Notes: generated by a model not told the origin, from the sequence alone. 64,000 nt of DNA from Pseudothioclava arenosa (GCF_002358085.1 NZ_NTJD01000004.1:1-64000); one strand, 5' to 3'; positions 42,228 through 52,449 are shown, counted from the first letter of the stretch. A program made the numbers and translations.

Positions 42228-42255
42228 TTGTCGCATTCTCGTTTGCGAATATGAC
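42228..42255 (+). promoter_or_regulatory. candidate promoter of the RND operon
   Basis: TTGTCG (42228-42233), 16 bases, TATGAC (42250-42255), 18 bases before the ATG at 42274. ATTC and GAAT arms (42235 and 42246) form a short dyad in the spacer. This is the best housekeeping-like match in the 291-base divergent region; the remainder shows nothing recognisable. Confidence 0.4.
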
Positions 42256-42273
42256 TGCGAACAGGAAATTTTC

Positions 42274-43623
42274 ATGACGACGGGCAAGGTGGTGACGCGG
42301 GTGCTGGCGGTGGCGGCGCCTGCGGCTTTGGGGGTGATGGCGGTTCTTTTCTCGGGCTCGCTGCGGCAGTTGCCCGCGCCCAATGAGACCACGCGCCAGC
42401 CGACGCCGGTGCGGGTGGTGACGCTGGCGCCGATGCCGCTGGTGCCGCGCGTGAGCGGCTATGGCACGGTGGCGCCGGTGCGCGAATGGCGTGCCGTCGC
42501 GCGGATCGAGGGCGAGGTGCTCGAGATTGCGCCGGGGCTTGCAGCGGGCGACCTCGTGCCCGAAGGCACGGTGCTGTTCCGCCTCGATGACAGTGATTTG
42601 CGGCTCGATCTCGCCGCGATCGACGCGCAGCTTTCGGCCTCGCAGCTCAAGGATCAGACGGTGCAGGCGAGCCTCGATCTCGCGCGTTCGGACCTTGAGC
42701 TGGTGCAGCAGGACCTTGCGCGTCAGGAAAAGCTCAACCAGCAGGGCGTGGTGACGCAGGCGGCGCTGGAAACCACGCGCCGCCAGGAGCTGACCGCGCG
42801 CACCAAGGTGACCGAGCTGACCAGCCAGATCACCCTGAACGCGGCCGAGCGCGAGGTGCTTTCAACCCAGCGCGCGGCGCTGATGCGCTCGATCGGTTTT
42901 GCCGAGATCCGCGCGCCCTATGACCTGCGCGTGACCGATCTGTCCTCGGATCTGGGCCAATATGTCTCGCGCGGGCAGGTGATGATGGCGGGCGAAGGGG
43001 TCGATGCCGTTGATATCTCGGCGCAATTCCCCATCGGTCGGATCGGCCCGCTGTTGCGTCAGGCGGGCGAGGGGGCGACGGTTCTGGACCTCATCGCCAA
43101 GGTGAAGCTGCCCGCCGCCGATCATTCGGTGGTCTGGCCAGCGCAGGTCATGCGCATCGGCGAGGCGATTGATGAGCGCACGCAGAGCACCTCGATTGTC
43201 GTGCGCGTGACCGATCCGCAGGGCCAAAGCGTCGCGGGTCAGCGCCCGCCGCTACGCCGCAACATGTTCGTCGAGGTCGAGCTGTCGGCCCCGAAACAGC
43301 AGGCGCTTGTCGTCCCCGCCGAGGCCGTGCGCGATGGCGCTGCGCTGGTCGTAAGCGCCGAGGGCACGCTGGAAAAACGCAAGGTCGAGACCGGCTTCAC
43401 CGCCGGTGAAATCGCCGTTCTGACCAAGGGAGCGGCCCCGGGCGAGCAGCTTGTCGTCACCGATCCGACGATTGCGGTGCCCGGGATGGCGGTGAAACCT
43501 GTCGAGGACGAGGCGCGTCTGCAAGAGGTCGCGGCCGCGGCGCTGGGGCAGGCGCCCGGCGCGCCGGTTCCCGGCTCGGGCGCGGGCGGCGGCCAGGGCA
43601 AGAAGAAAGAGGCGGCGCAATGA
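42274..43623 (+). CDS. RND efflux periplasmic adaptor (membrane fusion protein)
   Basis: 449 residues. An N-terminal helix (LAVAAPAALGVMAVLF) anchors or exports it. Biotinyl-lipoyl halves (SGYGTVAPVREWRAVARIEGEVLEIAPGL and FAEIRAPYDLRVTDLSSDLGQYV) flank a coiled-coil hairpin (about 120-200), then beta-barrel and membrane-proximal domains (VPAEAVRDGAALVV). The C-terminus is Gly/Lys-rich. It links the inner-membrane pump encoded next (ATGA overlap) to an outer-membrane channel not encoded here. Substrate unknown. Confidence 0.92.
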   Translation: MTTGKVVTRVLAVAAPAALGVMAVLFSGSLRQLPAPNETTRQPTPVRVVTLAPMPLVPRVSGYGTVAPVREWRAVARIEGEVLEIAPGLAAGDLVPEGTVLFRLDDSDLRLDLAAIDAQLSASQLKDQTVQASLDLARSDLELVQQDLARQEKLNQQGVVTQAALETTRRQELTARTKVTELTSQITLNAAEREVLSTQRAALMRSIGFAEIRAPYDLRVTDLSSDLGQYVSRGQVMMAGEGVDAVDISAQFPIGRIGPLLRQAGEGATVLDLIAKVKLPAADHSVVWPAQVMRIGEAIDERTQSTSIVVRVTDPQGQSVAGQRPPLRRNMFVEVELSAPKQQALVVPAEAVRDGAALVVSAEGTLEKRKVETGFTAGEIAVLTKGAAPGEQLVVTDPTIAVPGMAVKPVEDEARLQEVAAAALGQAPGAPVPGSGAGGGQGKKKEAAQ

Positions 43624-46600
43624 TCCGTCTGTTTTCCGGCCACCCGACGGCGGCCAATATCCTGATGCTGGCGTTTCTGGGGCTCGGGCTGATGGCGCTG
43701 CCGCTGCTGCAGCGCGACACGTTTCCGCTGACGCCCCCCTCCGAGGTCTCGGTGCGCATCGCCTATCCGGGCGCCACGCCCGCCGAGGTCGAGCGCGGCA
43801 TCTGCACCGTCGCCGAAGTGCCTCTGATGAAGGTCGAGAACCTCGCCGAGCTGACCTGTCTTGCGCGTGAAAATGCCGCCCAGATCACCGCCGAGATCGT
43901 CGAAGGCGCTGATATGACGCGCTTTTACAATGACATCAAGGATACGGTCGATGGCGTGACGACCTTCCCCGACAAGGCCGAAGACCCGGTTTCGACGATT
44001 GTCGAGCGGGTCGCCTCGGTCGCTTCGGTGGCGGTGACGGGGCCGGACGATCCGGCGGTGCTGTTCGCCTATGCCCAGCAGCTCGCCGACCGGCTCCGCG
44101 CCGATCCGGGGATCTCTCAGGTCGAGGTTAACGGGTTTTCCGACCGTGAAATCGCGATCGAGTTCGACCAGCGCGCGTTGGAACGCTTTGATCTCAGCAT
44201 GACCGCGATCGGCACCGCACTGGCGCGCTACAGCCTCGATATTCCGGCCGGCACGCTCGAAGGCCGCGCGGGCGATGCGGCGCTGAGGTTTCTGGGCGAG
44301 AGACGCACCCCCGCCGAGCTTGCGCAGATCCCGCTGATCAGCGGCGAGGGCGGCTCGGAGCTGCGCCTTGGCGATGTCGCGACGATCCGCGCGGGGTTTG
44401 ACGATCCGGCGCAGGCGACGCTGTTCAACGGCCAGCGCGCGGCGATTGTCGCGGTGTCGAAAACCGCCACGCAGGACGCGCTGCGCGTCAAAGCCGCGCT
44501 CGATCGCCAGATCGAGGCCGCGCAGGCCGAGGCGCCGGGCAATATCGTGCTGACGATCTCGCAGGATTCGACCTCGAACATCCGCGACCGGCTGCGCATC
44601 ATCGCGGTGAACGGCGTGCAGGGGTTGATCCTCGTGCTGGTGACGATGTGGCTGTTCTTCGGGCTAAGGCTGTCGTTCTGGGTGGCAATGGGGCTGCCGG
44701 TGTCGTTCCTTGGCGCGATCTTCGCGATGCAGCTCATGGGCTACACGATCAACATGATGACGATGGTCGCGCTCTTGGTGGCGACGGGGCTGTTGATGGA
44801 CGACGCCATCGTGATCTCGGAGAATATCGTGCGCCGGCGACAGGCGGGCGAAACCGCGCGTCAGGCGGCGGTCAATGGCGTGATGCAGGTGGGGCCGGGG
44901 GTTCTGGCCTCGTTCCTGACCACGGCGATGATCATCGGCCCGCTCGGGTTTCTGACCGGCTCGATCGGCGAGATCCTGAAATACATCCCGATCGTGCTGT
45001 TGATCACCCTCACCGTCAGCCTGGTCGAGGCCTTCCTGATCCTGCCCTCGCACATGCGCCACTCGCTGGTCGGTGACCTCAGCCCCGGCCCAGTCAGTCG
45101 CCGCGTGAACGGCGCGTTCGACCGGCTGCGCGACGGGGCGATCGTGCCTTTGGCGGGGCTGGCGCTGCGTCATCGTTACCTGACGATCGGGGTCGCGGCC
45201 CTGCTGATCTGCCTCTCGATCGCGCCCTTCACCGGCGGGTTCATCAAGTATCAAAGCTTCCCGACGCTCGAAAGCGATACGGTCGAGGCGCGGCTTTTGC
45301 TGGCCGAGGGGGCGCCCCTTGCCCGGACCGAGCAGCGCGTCGCCAAGGTGGTCAAGGCGCTCGAGCAGATGAATGCCGAATGGACGCCCGATCAGCCCGA
45401 GGGGCAGGCGCTGGTGCAAAGCTACACGGTCACCTACGGCTTTAACGCCGATGCGGCGAGCGCGGGGCCGAACATGGCGACGATCTCGGCGGCGCTGTTG
45501 CCGGCGGGGGTGCGCACGACCGAGGTCACCGACATCGTGGATCGCTGGAAAAAGCTGACCGGGCCGCTGCCCGACATGGCCGCGATCCGCTTCACCGACA
45601 AGGAGCGCGGGGCGGGCGGCAAGCCGATCGACCTGCGCCTCGTGGGCGAAGATCTGGACGAGCTGGCGCTGACCGCACGCGAATTGCGCAAGTTCTTCCG
45701 TGGCTTCGACGGGGTGCGTGACGTCACCTTCGACCTGCAGCCCGGCAAGCCCGAGATCGTACTGCGGATGCGTCCGGGCTCGGCCAACCTGCTTGGTGTC
45801 ACGCCGCAGGCGCTTGGCGCCGAGCTGCGCGCGGCCTTCCGGGGCGATACGGCGGTTTCGTTCTCGGATGCCTACGGGCAGGTCGATATCGTCGCGCGGC
45901 TCGCCCCCGAGGCCCGGCGCACATTGTCCGACATCCTGTCGCTGCGCGTGCCCGGCGCGAATGGCACGCTGGTGCCGCTCTCGGCGGTGGCCGAGGTGAC
46001 CGAGACGCGCGGTTTCAACACGATTACCCATGTGAACGGGCAGCGCGCGGTCTCGGTGCAGGGCTCGATCAACCCGGCGGTCGCCAATTCGCGCGAGCTG
46101 ATGGAGGCGATGCGCGCCGATTACCTGCCGAATCTGGCCGAGACCCGCCCGGGTGTGCGTGTGATCGTGCTGGGCGAGGCCGAGGATACCGCAACCACGG
46201 GCGCCTCGCTCTTGCGCTTCATGGTGGCGGGGATCGCGGGCGTTTACCTTCTTCTGGCCTTCTACATGGGCAGTTTCATCCGCCCGGTCGCGGTGCTGGC
46301 GGTGGTGCCGCTGAGCCTTGTCGGCGTGATCTGGGGGCATATGGCGCTGGGGCTGCAGATCTCGCTGCCGAGCCTGATGGGGCTGGCGACGCTGGCGGGG
46401 GTGGTGGTGAACAACTCGATCCTGCTCGACGCCTTCATCGGCGCGCGCCGGGGCGAGGGGGCCGATATCGTCACCGCCGGGCAAGAGGCCGTGCGCGACC
46501 GCTTCCGCGCGATCTTCCTCACGTCGCTGACCACGGTGGCGGGGCTTGGGCCGCTCTTGTTCGAGCAAAGCACGCAGGCGCAATTCTTGCGCCCGATCGT

Positions 46601-46754
46601 GGCGAGCCTCGCCTTTGGTCTGAGTGCCGCGACCTTGTTGGCGCTGTTCGTGACGCCCGCGATGCTGGCGGTGCTGGATGATCTGGGTCTGCGCCTCGCC
46701 GAGCCAGAAGAGCCCCCGGCCGAGCCGGCTCCCACCGCGCCGTCGCAGGCATGA
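43620..46754 (+). CDS. RND-family efflux permease (AcrB-like)
   Basis: 1044 residues, the usual size. Helix 1 (AANILMLAFLGLGLMALPLL) and the first porter loop start the protein; MMTMVALLVATGLLMDDAIVISENIVRR carries helix 4 with the proton-relay Asp pair (DD), and VVNNSILLDAFIGARR is the matching helix 10 region. The two halves are repeated as expected. Proton-driven export with the adaptor encoded upstream; no TolC-type gene is present. MmpL/Bcr alternatives are excluded by size and motifs. Substrate (drugs, bile-like compounds, aromatics) cannot be told. Confidence 0.93.
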   Translation: MIRLFSGHPTAANILMLAFLGLGLMALPLLQRDTFPLTPPSEVSVRIAYPGATPAEVERGICTVAEVPLMKVENLAELTCLARENAAQITAEIVEGADMTRFYNDIKDTVDGVTTFPDKAEDPVSTIVERVASVASVAVTGPDDPAVLFAYAQQLADRLRADPGISQVEVNGFSDREIAIEFDQRALERFDLSMTAIGTALARYSLDIPAGTLEGRAGDAALRFLGERRTPAELAQIPLISGEGGSELRLGDVATIRAGFDDPAQATLFNGQRAAIVAVSKTATQDALRVKAALDRQIEAAQAEAPGNIVLTISQDSTSNIRDRLRIIAVNGVQGLILVLVTMWLFFGLRLSFWVAMGLPVSFLGAIFAMQLMGYTINMMTMVALLVATGLLMDDAIVISENIVRRRQAGETARQAAVNGVMQVGPGVLASFLTTAMIIGPLGFLTGSIGEILKYIPIVLLITLTVSLVEAFLILPSHMRHSLVGDLSPGPVSRRVNGAFDRLRDGAIVPLAGLALRHRYLTIGVAALLICLSIAPFTGGFIKYQSFPTLESDTVEARLLLAEGAPLARTEQRVAKVVKALEQMNAEWTPDQPEGQALVQSYTVTYGFNADAASAGPNMATISAALLPAGVRTTEVTDIVDRWKKLTGPLPDMAAIRFTDKERGAGGKPIDLRLVGEDLDELALTARELRKFFRGFDGVRDVTFDLQPGKPEIVLRMRPGSANLLGVTPQALGAELRAAFRGDTAVSFSDAYGQVDIVARLAPEARRTLSDILSLRVPGANGTLVPLSAVAEVTETRGFNTITHVNGQRAVSVQGSINPAVANSRELMEAMRADYLPNLAETRPGVRVIVLGEAEDTATTGASLLRFMVAGIAGVYLLLAFYMGSFIRPVAVLAVVPLSLVGVIWGHMALGLQISLPSLMGLATLAGVVVNNSILLDAFIGARRGEGADIVTAGQEAVRDRFRAIFLTSLTTVAGLGPLLFEQSTQAQFLRPIVASLAFGLSAATLLALFVTPAMLAVLDDLGLRLAEPEEPPAEPAPTAPSQA

Positions 46755-46794
46755 GGGCAGGGGCGTCCAGCCCTTTCCCATGGTTCCGATGAGT

Positions 46795-46835
46795 CGGCCC
46801 GGCAGCCACAGGCGCCGGGCCGTTCGGGTTTTTCC
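46795..46835 (+). terminator. Rho-independent terminator of the RND operon
   Basis: CGGCCCGGC (46795-46803) pairs with GCCGGGCCG (46814-46822), a perfect 9-bp stem with a 10-base loop, followed by TTCGGGTTTTT. Confidence 0.75.
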
Positions 46836-46926
46836 GGGCTTGCGCAGGGCCTCGGTAAAAAAGATTAACGCGCCGAAATCGCCGCATTTACCTGTATTAA
46901 CGAGGCTTACGCCGCGTCGCAGCGGG

Positions 46927-46966
46927 CTGTCATGATACCTTCACAAAACTTCAATATCTCTGTCAC
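46927..46966 (+). promoter_or_regulatory. Pho box array in front of pstS
   Basis: Four 7-mers lie on an exact 11-bp pitch: CTGTCAT (46927), CCTTCAC (46938), CTTCAAT (46949), CTGTCAC (46960), with AT-rich four-base spacers. The outer two match the PhoB half-site CTGTCAT/C. A possible -10 TAGGAA begins 10 bases after the last unit (46977). This is the arrangement of two adjacent PhoB-dimer sites that replace the -35 box. Confidence 0.85.
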
Positions 46967-47029
46967 GCAAGCTGCCTAGGAAGCCCGTGGGTCGCATCAA
47001 GCCGGCCAAACGAATATCTGGAGATTGAC

Positions 47030-48064
47030 ATGAAATCCGCCAAACTCATGACCTCGGCCCTCGCGCTGGTCACCTTCACCGCCGGTGCCGCTGCGGCCCG
47101 CGATCAGATCCAGTCGGCGGGCTCGTCGACGGTTCTGCCCTACGCCACCATCGTTGCCGAAGCCTTCGGCGAAAACTTCGATTTCCCGACCCCGGTCGTG
47201 GAAGGCGGCGGCTCGGGCGCTGGCCGCAAGAAGCTGTGCGAAGGCGTGGGCGAGAACACCATCGACATCGCCAACTCGTCGTCGCGCATCAAGCAGTCGG
47301 ACATCGACACCTGCAAGGCCAATGGCGTCGAAGAGATCATGGAAGTCCGCATCGGCTATGACGGCATCGTCTTTGCCTCGGACGTCGCGGGCCCCGAATT
47401 CGCCTTCACCCCGGCCGACTGGTACAACGCTCTGGCCGCCAAGGTCATGAAAGACGGCGCGCTGGTCGACAACCCGAACAAGACCTGGGCCGACGTGAAC
47501 CCCGCCTTCCCGGCGCAGGACATCCTGGCCTTCATCCCGGGCACCAAGCACGGCACCCGCGAAGTCTTTGACATCAAGGTTCTGGAAGCTGGCTGCAAGG
47601 CTACCGGCGCCGAAGAAAAATTCGTTGCTGAACTCGGCGAGAAAGACGGCGAGAAAGCCTGCCTCGGCCTGCGCACCGACGGCGTGTCGGTCGACATCGA
47701 CGGCGACTACACCGAGACCCTCTCGCGCCTCGACGCCAACAAGAACGCGATCGGCGTGTTCGGCCTGTCGTTCTACGAGAACAACACCGACAAGCTGCGC
47801 GTCGCCACCATGGATGGCGTGGTCCCCTCGACCGAAACCGTCGCCAAGGGTGAATACCCGGTGTCGCGCCCGCTGTTCTTCTACGTGAAGAAAGCCCACC
47901 TCGGTGTGATCCCCGGCCTGAAAGAGTACATCGAGTTCTTCGTGTCGGACGAAATGGCCGGCCCGGCGGGCCCGCTGGCCGCCTACGGCCTCGTGTCGGA
48001 CCCGGAACTGGCCGCGACCCAGGAAATGGTCGCCAACGAAGTCCCGATGGGCGAGCTGAAGTAA
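47030..48064 (+). CDS. pstS: phosphate ABC transporter binding protein PstS
   Basis: 344 residues. Signal peptide about 1-23 (SALALVTFTAGAAA). The phosphate-binding loops show IQSAGSSTVLPYA, VEGGGSGAGRKKLCEG and IPGTKHGTREVFD. It has two cysteine pairs expected in the longer PstS of alphaproteobacteria. It captures phosphate in the periplasm for PstCAB. It lies 63 bases after a four-unit Pho box and is followed by a stable hairpin (48078-48101) that should keep its message more abundant than that of pstC. Confidence 0.95.
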   Translation: MKSAKLMTSALALVTFTAGAAAARDQIQSAGSSTVLPYATIVAEAFGENFDFPTPVVEGGGSGAGRKKLCEGVGENTIDIANSSSRIKQSDIDTCKANGVEEIMEVRIGYDGIVFASDVAGPEFAFTPADWYNALAAKVMKDGALVDNPNKTWADVNPAFPAQDILAFIPGTKHGTREVFDIKVLEAGCKATGAEEKFVAELGEKDGEKACLGLRTDGVSVDIDGDYTETLSRLDANKNAIGVFGLSFYENNTDKLRVATMDGVVPSTETVAKGEYPVSRPLFFYVKKAHLGVIPGLKEYIEFFVSDEMAGPAGPLAAYGLVSDPELAATQEMVANEVPMGELK

Positions 48065-48077
48065 GCGACAAGATCTG

Positions 48078-48104
48078 CGGTGGCGCCACAAGGCGCCACC
48101 GTTT
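48078..48104 (+). terminator. intra-operon hairpin between pstS and pstC
   Basis: CGGTGGCGCC (48078-48087) and GGCGCCACCG (48092-48101) form a perfect 10-bp stem with loop ACAA, then TTT. Located 13 bases after pstS, it can act as partial terminator or as a 3'-end stabiliser, giving excess binding protein over permease. Confidence 0.65.
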
Positions 48105-48124
48105 CCCTGAATTTGGAACGATCC

Positions 48125-49585
48125 ATGAGCATTGGCCTTCTTTCCCTCGTCGTGATCGCCCTTGCCGCCGCTGGCTTTCTGGTCGGGCGGCGTCTTGCAT
48201 TGTCGAAGACCGGCGGCGATCTGCGCCTGCTGCACTCGCTGCCCGGCTATTACGGGCAGACGGTGTTTCTGTTCACCGCCGTGCCCGCGCTGCTGGTCAT
48301 GGCGATCTGGCTTTTGGCGCAGCCGCTGCTGATCGAGACGCGCGTGGGGGCGATGATCGGCCCCGACGACATCCCGCAGGGTAGCTCGGCCAGCCTGGTG
48401 ATGAGCGATGTGCGCCGGATTGCGGGGGGGATCGACCTGATCCTCGCGCAAGCCGGGCTGAATGAGGGCGACCTTGCCGCGATGGGCGCCGATGTCTCTG
48501 GCGTGCGGGCGCGTCTGGGCGAGGTCGGCGTGGCTCTGGGTTCGGATGTGCGCCCGACGGTTTTCGAGGCCGCGCGCAGCTACCGCGACCTGATGGCGAC
48601 GGGCCGCCTCGCGATGAGCGCGGTGGTGCTGGCGCTGGCGCTGGCTGGGTTTGTGTTCGCGCTGTCGCGGATCACGCCTGAGTTTCGCGCGCGCAATGTC
48701 TCGGAGACCTTCGTGCGGGTGCTGCTGATCGCGGCCTCGCTGGTCGCGATCCTGACCACGGTCGGCATCGTGCTTTCGCTTGTCTTCGAGACGGTCCATT
48801 TCTTCCGCCTCTATCCGGCGAAGGACTTCTTCTTCAGCATGACCTGGAACCCGCAGTTCCGCGGGGGCTCGGATCTCGGGATCTGGCCGCTGATCTGGGG
48901 CACGCTCTATATCTCGCTGATCGCGCTTCTGGTCGCGGTGCCGGTGGGGATCTTTGCCGCGATCTATCTTGCGGAATATGCAACGCGGAAGGTGCGCGCG
49001 GTGGCAAAGCCGCTGCTGGAGGTGCTCGCTGGCATCCCGACCATCGTCTACGGTCTGTTTGCGCTGATCACCGTGGGGCCGTTCCTGCGTGACTATTTTG
49101 CCCAGCCGCTCGGCATCGGCTCGTCTTCGAGCTCGGTGATGACGGCGGGTCTGGTGATGGGGATCATGCTGATCCCGTTCGTCTCCTCGCTCTCGGATGA
49201 TATCATCAACGCGGTGCCGCAATCGCTGCGCGATGGTTCTTACGGGCTGGGCGCGACGCAATCGGAAACCGTGAAACAGGTGATCTTGCCGGCGGCACTG
49301 CCGGGGATCGTGGGCGCGATCCTGCTCGCCGCCTCGCGTGCGATCGGGGAAACCATGATCGTGGTGCTGGGGGCAGGGGCTGCGGCCAAGATGTCGATGA
49401 ACCCGTTCGAGGCGATGACCACCGTCACCGTGAAGATCGTCAGCCAGCTCACCGGCGATACCGAGTTTGCCTCGCCCGAGACGCTGGTCGCCTTCGCGCT
49501 TGGCCTGACGCTGTTTGTCTTCACCCTCGGCCTGAACGTCCTCGCGCTCTACATCGTGCGCAAATACCGGGAGCAATACGAATGA
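48125..49585 (+). CDS. pstC: phosphate ABC transporter permease PstC
   Basis: 486 residues, longer than the about 320 of E. coli because of an N-terminal region with two extra helices and a soluble loop (about 70-150), as is common in alphaproteobacteria. The permease part has FFFSMTWNPQFRGGSDLGIWPLIWGTLYISLIALLVAVPVGIFAAIYLAEYA and the EAA-like DGSYGLGATQSETVKQVILPAALPGIVGAI. The frame opens at 48080, but the ATG at 48125 begins the first helix. It overlaps pstA by ATGA. Confidence 0.93.
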   Translation: MSIGLLSLVVIALAAAGFLVGRRLALSKTGGDLRLLHSLPGYYGQTVFLFTAVPALLVMAIWLLAQPLLIETRVGAMIGPDDIPQGSSASLVMSDVRRIAGGIDLILAQAGLNEGDLAAMGADVSGVRARLGEVGVALGSDVRPTVFEAARSYRDLMATGRLAMSAVVLALALAGFVFALSRITPEFRARNVSETFVRVLLIAASLVAILTTVGIVLSLVFETVHFFRLYPAKDFFFSMTWNPQFRGGSDLGIWPLIWGTLYISLIALLVAVPVGIFAAIYLAEYATRKVRAVAKPLLEVLAGIPTIVYGLFALITVGPFLRDYFAQPLGIGSSSSSVMTAGLVMGIMLIPFVSSLSDDIINAVPQSLRDGSYGLGATQSETVKQVILPAALPGIVGAILLAASRAIGETMIVVLGAGAAAKMSMNPFEAMTTVTVKIVSQLTGDTEFASPETLVAFALGLTLFVFTLGLNVLALYIVRKYREQYE

Positions 49586-50916
49586 CCGCCGAGGCCACGA
49601 ATATCCGCCCCTCGCTGTTCCAGACCGACGCGCGCACCAAGCGCCGCAACGCGGCCGAAAAGCGCTTTCGCCTCTATGGCGTGGCGGCGGTCAGCTTTGG
49701 CGTGCTGGCGCTGGTCGTGCTGCTCAGCTCGATCCTGGGCTCGGGGCTTGGCGCCTTCCGCCAGACCTTCCTGACCATGGACATCACGCTGTCGGCCGAG
49801 GCGCTCGACCCCAAGGGCAATCGCGATCCGGCCGAGATGGCCAAGCAGACGACGATCACCTACGGCAAGGTGCTGGGTGCCGCGCTCGAGGCCGACCTGG
49901 CGGCCAAGGGGCTCGCGACCGAGGGGCTCTCTGCTAAGGAAATCAACGGGATGATCTCGAAAGAGGCGCCCGCGCAGCTGCGCAACATGGTGCTGGCGGA
50001 CCCCGATCTGATCGGCCAGACGATCACCTTCAAGGCGCTGGCCAACGGTCGCATCGACGGCTTCTTCAAGGGCCGCGTGACGATGGAAAGCGCGGCGCTC
50101 GATAGCAACGTCTCGCCCGCGCAGCTGGAACTGGCGCTGGCGATGCGTGACGCGGGGCTGATGGGGCTGGCCTTCAACCCCGGTTTCATCACCGCGCCCG
50201 ATGCCTCGGAGCTGCGCCCCGAAGCGGCGGGTCTTGGCGTCGCGATCCTTGGTTCGGCCTATATGATGCTGATCGTGCTGGTGCTGTCGCTGCCGATCGG
50301 GGTCGCGGCCTCGATCTATCTTGAGGAATTCGCGCCCAAGAACTGGTTCACCGACCTGATCGAGGTGAATATCTCGAACCTCGCGGCGGTGCCCTCTATC
50401 GTCTTCGGTATCCTCGGCCTCGCGGTGTTCATCAACTTTGCGGGCATGCCGCAATCCTCGCCGCTGGTCGGGGGGCTGGTGCTGACGCTGATGACGCTGC
50501 CCACGATCATCATCGCCACGCGTGCCGCGCTGAAGGCGGTGCCACCCTCGATCAAGGATGCCGCGCTTGGGATCGGGGCGTCCAAAACGCAGACGATCTT
50601 TCACCACGTGCTGCCGCTGGCGATGCCCGGCATCCTGACCGGCACCATCATCGGCCTGGCGCAGGCGCTTGGCGAAACCGCGCCGCTCCTCTTGATCGGC
50701 ATGGTCGCCTTTGTGCGCGACTATCCGGGCGTTCCTCCCGAGGGGCTGCTGGACCCGGCCGCCGCGCTGCCGGTGCAGGTCTATAACTTCACGCAACGGG
50801 CCGACCCGGCCTTTATCGAACGCGCGTCCGGAGCCATCATCGTGCTGCTCGTCTTCCTGCTGATGATGAACATCCTCGCGATCATTCTGCGTCGCCGTTT
50901 CGAGCGGCGCTGGTAA
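49582..50916 (+). CDS. pstA: phosphate ABC transporter permease PstA
   Basis: 444 residues, also with a long N-terminal part (one helix about 33-55 and a soluble region about 60-210). The permease core starts near [40 protein letters not shown]; the EAA-type loop is [34 protein letters not shown]. It pairs with PstC in the membrane channel. Start by ATGA overlap with pstC; pstB follows after 11 bases. Confidence 0.93.
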   Translation: MTAEATNIRPSLFQTDARTKRRNAAEKRFRLYGVAAVSFGVLALVVLLSSILGSGLGAFRQTFLTMDITLSAEALDPKGNRDPAEMAKQTTITYGKVLGAALEADLAAKGLATEGLSAKEINGMISKEAPAQLRNMVLADPDLIGQTITFKALANGRIDGFFKGRVTMESAALDSNVSPAQLELALAMRDAGLMGLAFNPGFITAPDASELRPEAAGLGVAILGSAYMMLIVLVLSLPIGVAASIYLEEFAPKNWFTDLIEVNISNLAAVPSIVFGILGLAVFINFAGMPQSSPLVGGLVLTLMTLPTIIIATRAALKAVPPSIKDAALGIGASKTQTIFHHVLPLAMPGILTGTIIGLAQALGETAPLLLIGMVAFVRDYPGVPPEGLLDPAAALPVQVYNFTQRADPAFIERASGAIIVLLVFLLMMNILAIILRRRFERRW

Positions 50917-50927
50917 GGACGAACCCA

Positions 50928-51725
50928 ATGAACGACATGCGACTGACGGAGAGAAGCGTGGACGCCAACGAGATCAAGATCGCCGCGCGCAAGGTGCAGG
51001 TTTTTTACGGCACGACCCATGCCATCAAGGATGTCGACGTCGATATCCTCGACAAGACGGTGACAGCGTTCATCGGCCCCTCGGGCTGCGGGAAATCGAC
51101 CTTCCTGCGCTGCCTGAACCGGATGAACGACACGATCGACATCTGCCGCGTCGAGGGCGATATCCTGCTTGATGGCGAGGATATCTATGACCGCAAGGTC
51201 GATCCGGTGCAGCTGCGCGCCCGCGTCGGCATGGTGTTCCAGAAGCCGAACCCCTTCCCGAAGTCGATCTATGACAACGTGGCTTACGGCCCGAAAATCC
51301 ACGGGCTTGTCCGCAACAAGGCCGAGCTGGACGAGATCGTCGAAAGCTCGCTGCGCAAGGCGGCGCTGTGGAACGAGGTCAAGGATCGTCTGGACGCGCC
51401 GGGCACCGGGCTGTCGGGCGGCCAGCAACAGCGTCTGTGCATCGCGCGCGCGGTGGCGACCTCGCCCGAGGTGCTGCTGATGGACGAACCCTGCTCGGCG
51501 CTCGACCCGATCGCGACGGCGCAGGTCGAGGAGCTGATCGACGAGCTGCGCACGCAGTTCTCGGTGGTGATCGTGACCCACTCGATGCAGCAGGCCGCAC
51601 GTGTCAGCCAGCGCACCGCCTTTTTCCACCTCGGGAACCTCGTCGAATTCGGTGAGACCGCGGAAATCTTCACCACGCCTCGCGATCCGCGCACCGAGGC
51701 CTATATTACCGGCCGGATCGGCTGA
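50928..51725 (+). CDS. pstB: phosphate ABC transporter ATPase PstB
   Basis: 265 residues. Walker [11 protein letters not shown] loop [18 protein letters not shown], signature LSGGQQQR, Walker [13 protein letters not shown] and switch His in [10 protein letters not shown] are complete. It powers PstCA and also takes part in signalling to PhoR through PhoU. AAGGACG precedes the ATG. phoU follows after 10 bases. Confidence 0.96.
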   Translation: MNDMRLTERSVDANEIKIAARKVQVFYGTTHAIKDVDVDILDKTVTAFIGPSGCGKSTFLRCLNRMNDTIDICRVEGDILLDGEDIYDRKVDPVQLRARVGMVFQKPNPFPKSIYDNVAYGPKIHGLVRNKAELDEIVESSLRKAALWNEVKDRLDAPGTGLSGGQQQRLCIARAVATSPEVLLMDEPCSALDPIATAQVEELIDELRTQFSVVIVTHSMQQAARVSQRTAFFHLGNLVEFGETAEIFTTPRDPRTEAYITGRIG

Positions 51726-51735
51726 GGAGGACCTG

Positions 51736-52449
51736 ATGGAGCACGAACATATCCGTTCCGCCTTCGACCGCGATCTGGAAGCGATCCAGGCACATCTGAT
51801 GCGTCTGGGCGAGCTGTCGGCAACCGCGCTGCATGATGCCACACTTGCGCTGATCAACCGCGACATGGCGCTGGCCGAACGCGTGCGCAAGGGCGATAAG
51901 GCGCTCGACGAGATCGACGAGCTGATCAATGACGAGACCGCCAAGCTGATCGCGCTGCGCGCGCCGGCGGCCAGCGACATGCGGCTGGCGCTTGGCGCGA
52001 TGAAGATCTCGAACAGCCTTGAGCGGATCGGCGATTACGCCAAGAATATCGCCAAGCGCAGCGAGGTCGTCTCGCAGGCCGGGCGCATCGGTGACACCTC
52101 GGGCACGCTGCGCCGGATGTCGGACCTGGTGCAGCGCATGCTCCATGACGTGCTCGAGGCCTATATCAAGCGCGACGCCGCGGTGGCCCATGAGTTGCGC
52201 GCGCGCGATGAGGATGTGGACCAGATCTACAACGTTCTGTTCCGCACGCTGCTGACCCATATGATGGAAGATCCGAAAACCATCACCTCGGTCATGCACC
52301 TGCATTTCATCGCCAAGAACCTCGAACGGATCGGCGACCACATCACCTCGATCGCCGAGCAGATCATCTATCAGGTCGAAGGCCGCAGGCCCGATGAAGA
52401 GCGTCCGCGCTCGGATACGACCTCGAGCATCTCGGGGGCCGAGGGATGA
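51736..52449 (+). CDS. phoU: phosphate signalling protein PhoU
   Basis: 237 residues, all helical, with the two PhoU repeats: MRLALGAMKISNSLERIGDYAKNIAKR and HLHFIAKNLERIGDHITSIAEQIIY, each with the E-R-I-G-D metal motif. PhoU represses PhoR signalling when phosphate is plentiful and limits Pst uptake. ATG at 51736 follows GAGGAGG; the frame opening at 51601 reads inside pstB. It overlaps phoB by ATGA. Confidence 0.95.
   Translation: MEHEHIRSAFDRDLEAIQAHLMRLGELSATALHDATLALINRDMALAERVRKGDKALDEIDELINDETAKLIALRAPAASDMRLALGAMKISNSLERIGDYAKNIAKRSEVVSQAGRIGDTSGTLRRMSDLVQRMLHDVLEAYIKRDAAVAHELRARDEDVDQIYNVLFRTLLTHMMEDPKTITSVMHLHFIAKNLERIGDHITSIAEQIIYQVEGRRPDEERPRSDTTSSISGAEG

Noticed and set aside
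44664-46781. Open frame of about 700 codons antisense to the RND permease
   Set aside because: Shadow of the permease gene; no recognisable domain or ribosome site.
46997-49576. Open frame of about 860 codons antisense to pstS-pstC
   Set aside because: It spans two real genes and their intergenic hairpin, and its translation is low-complexity Arg/His/Asp without domain features.
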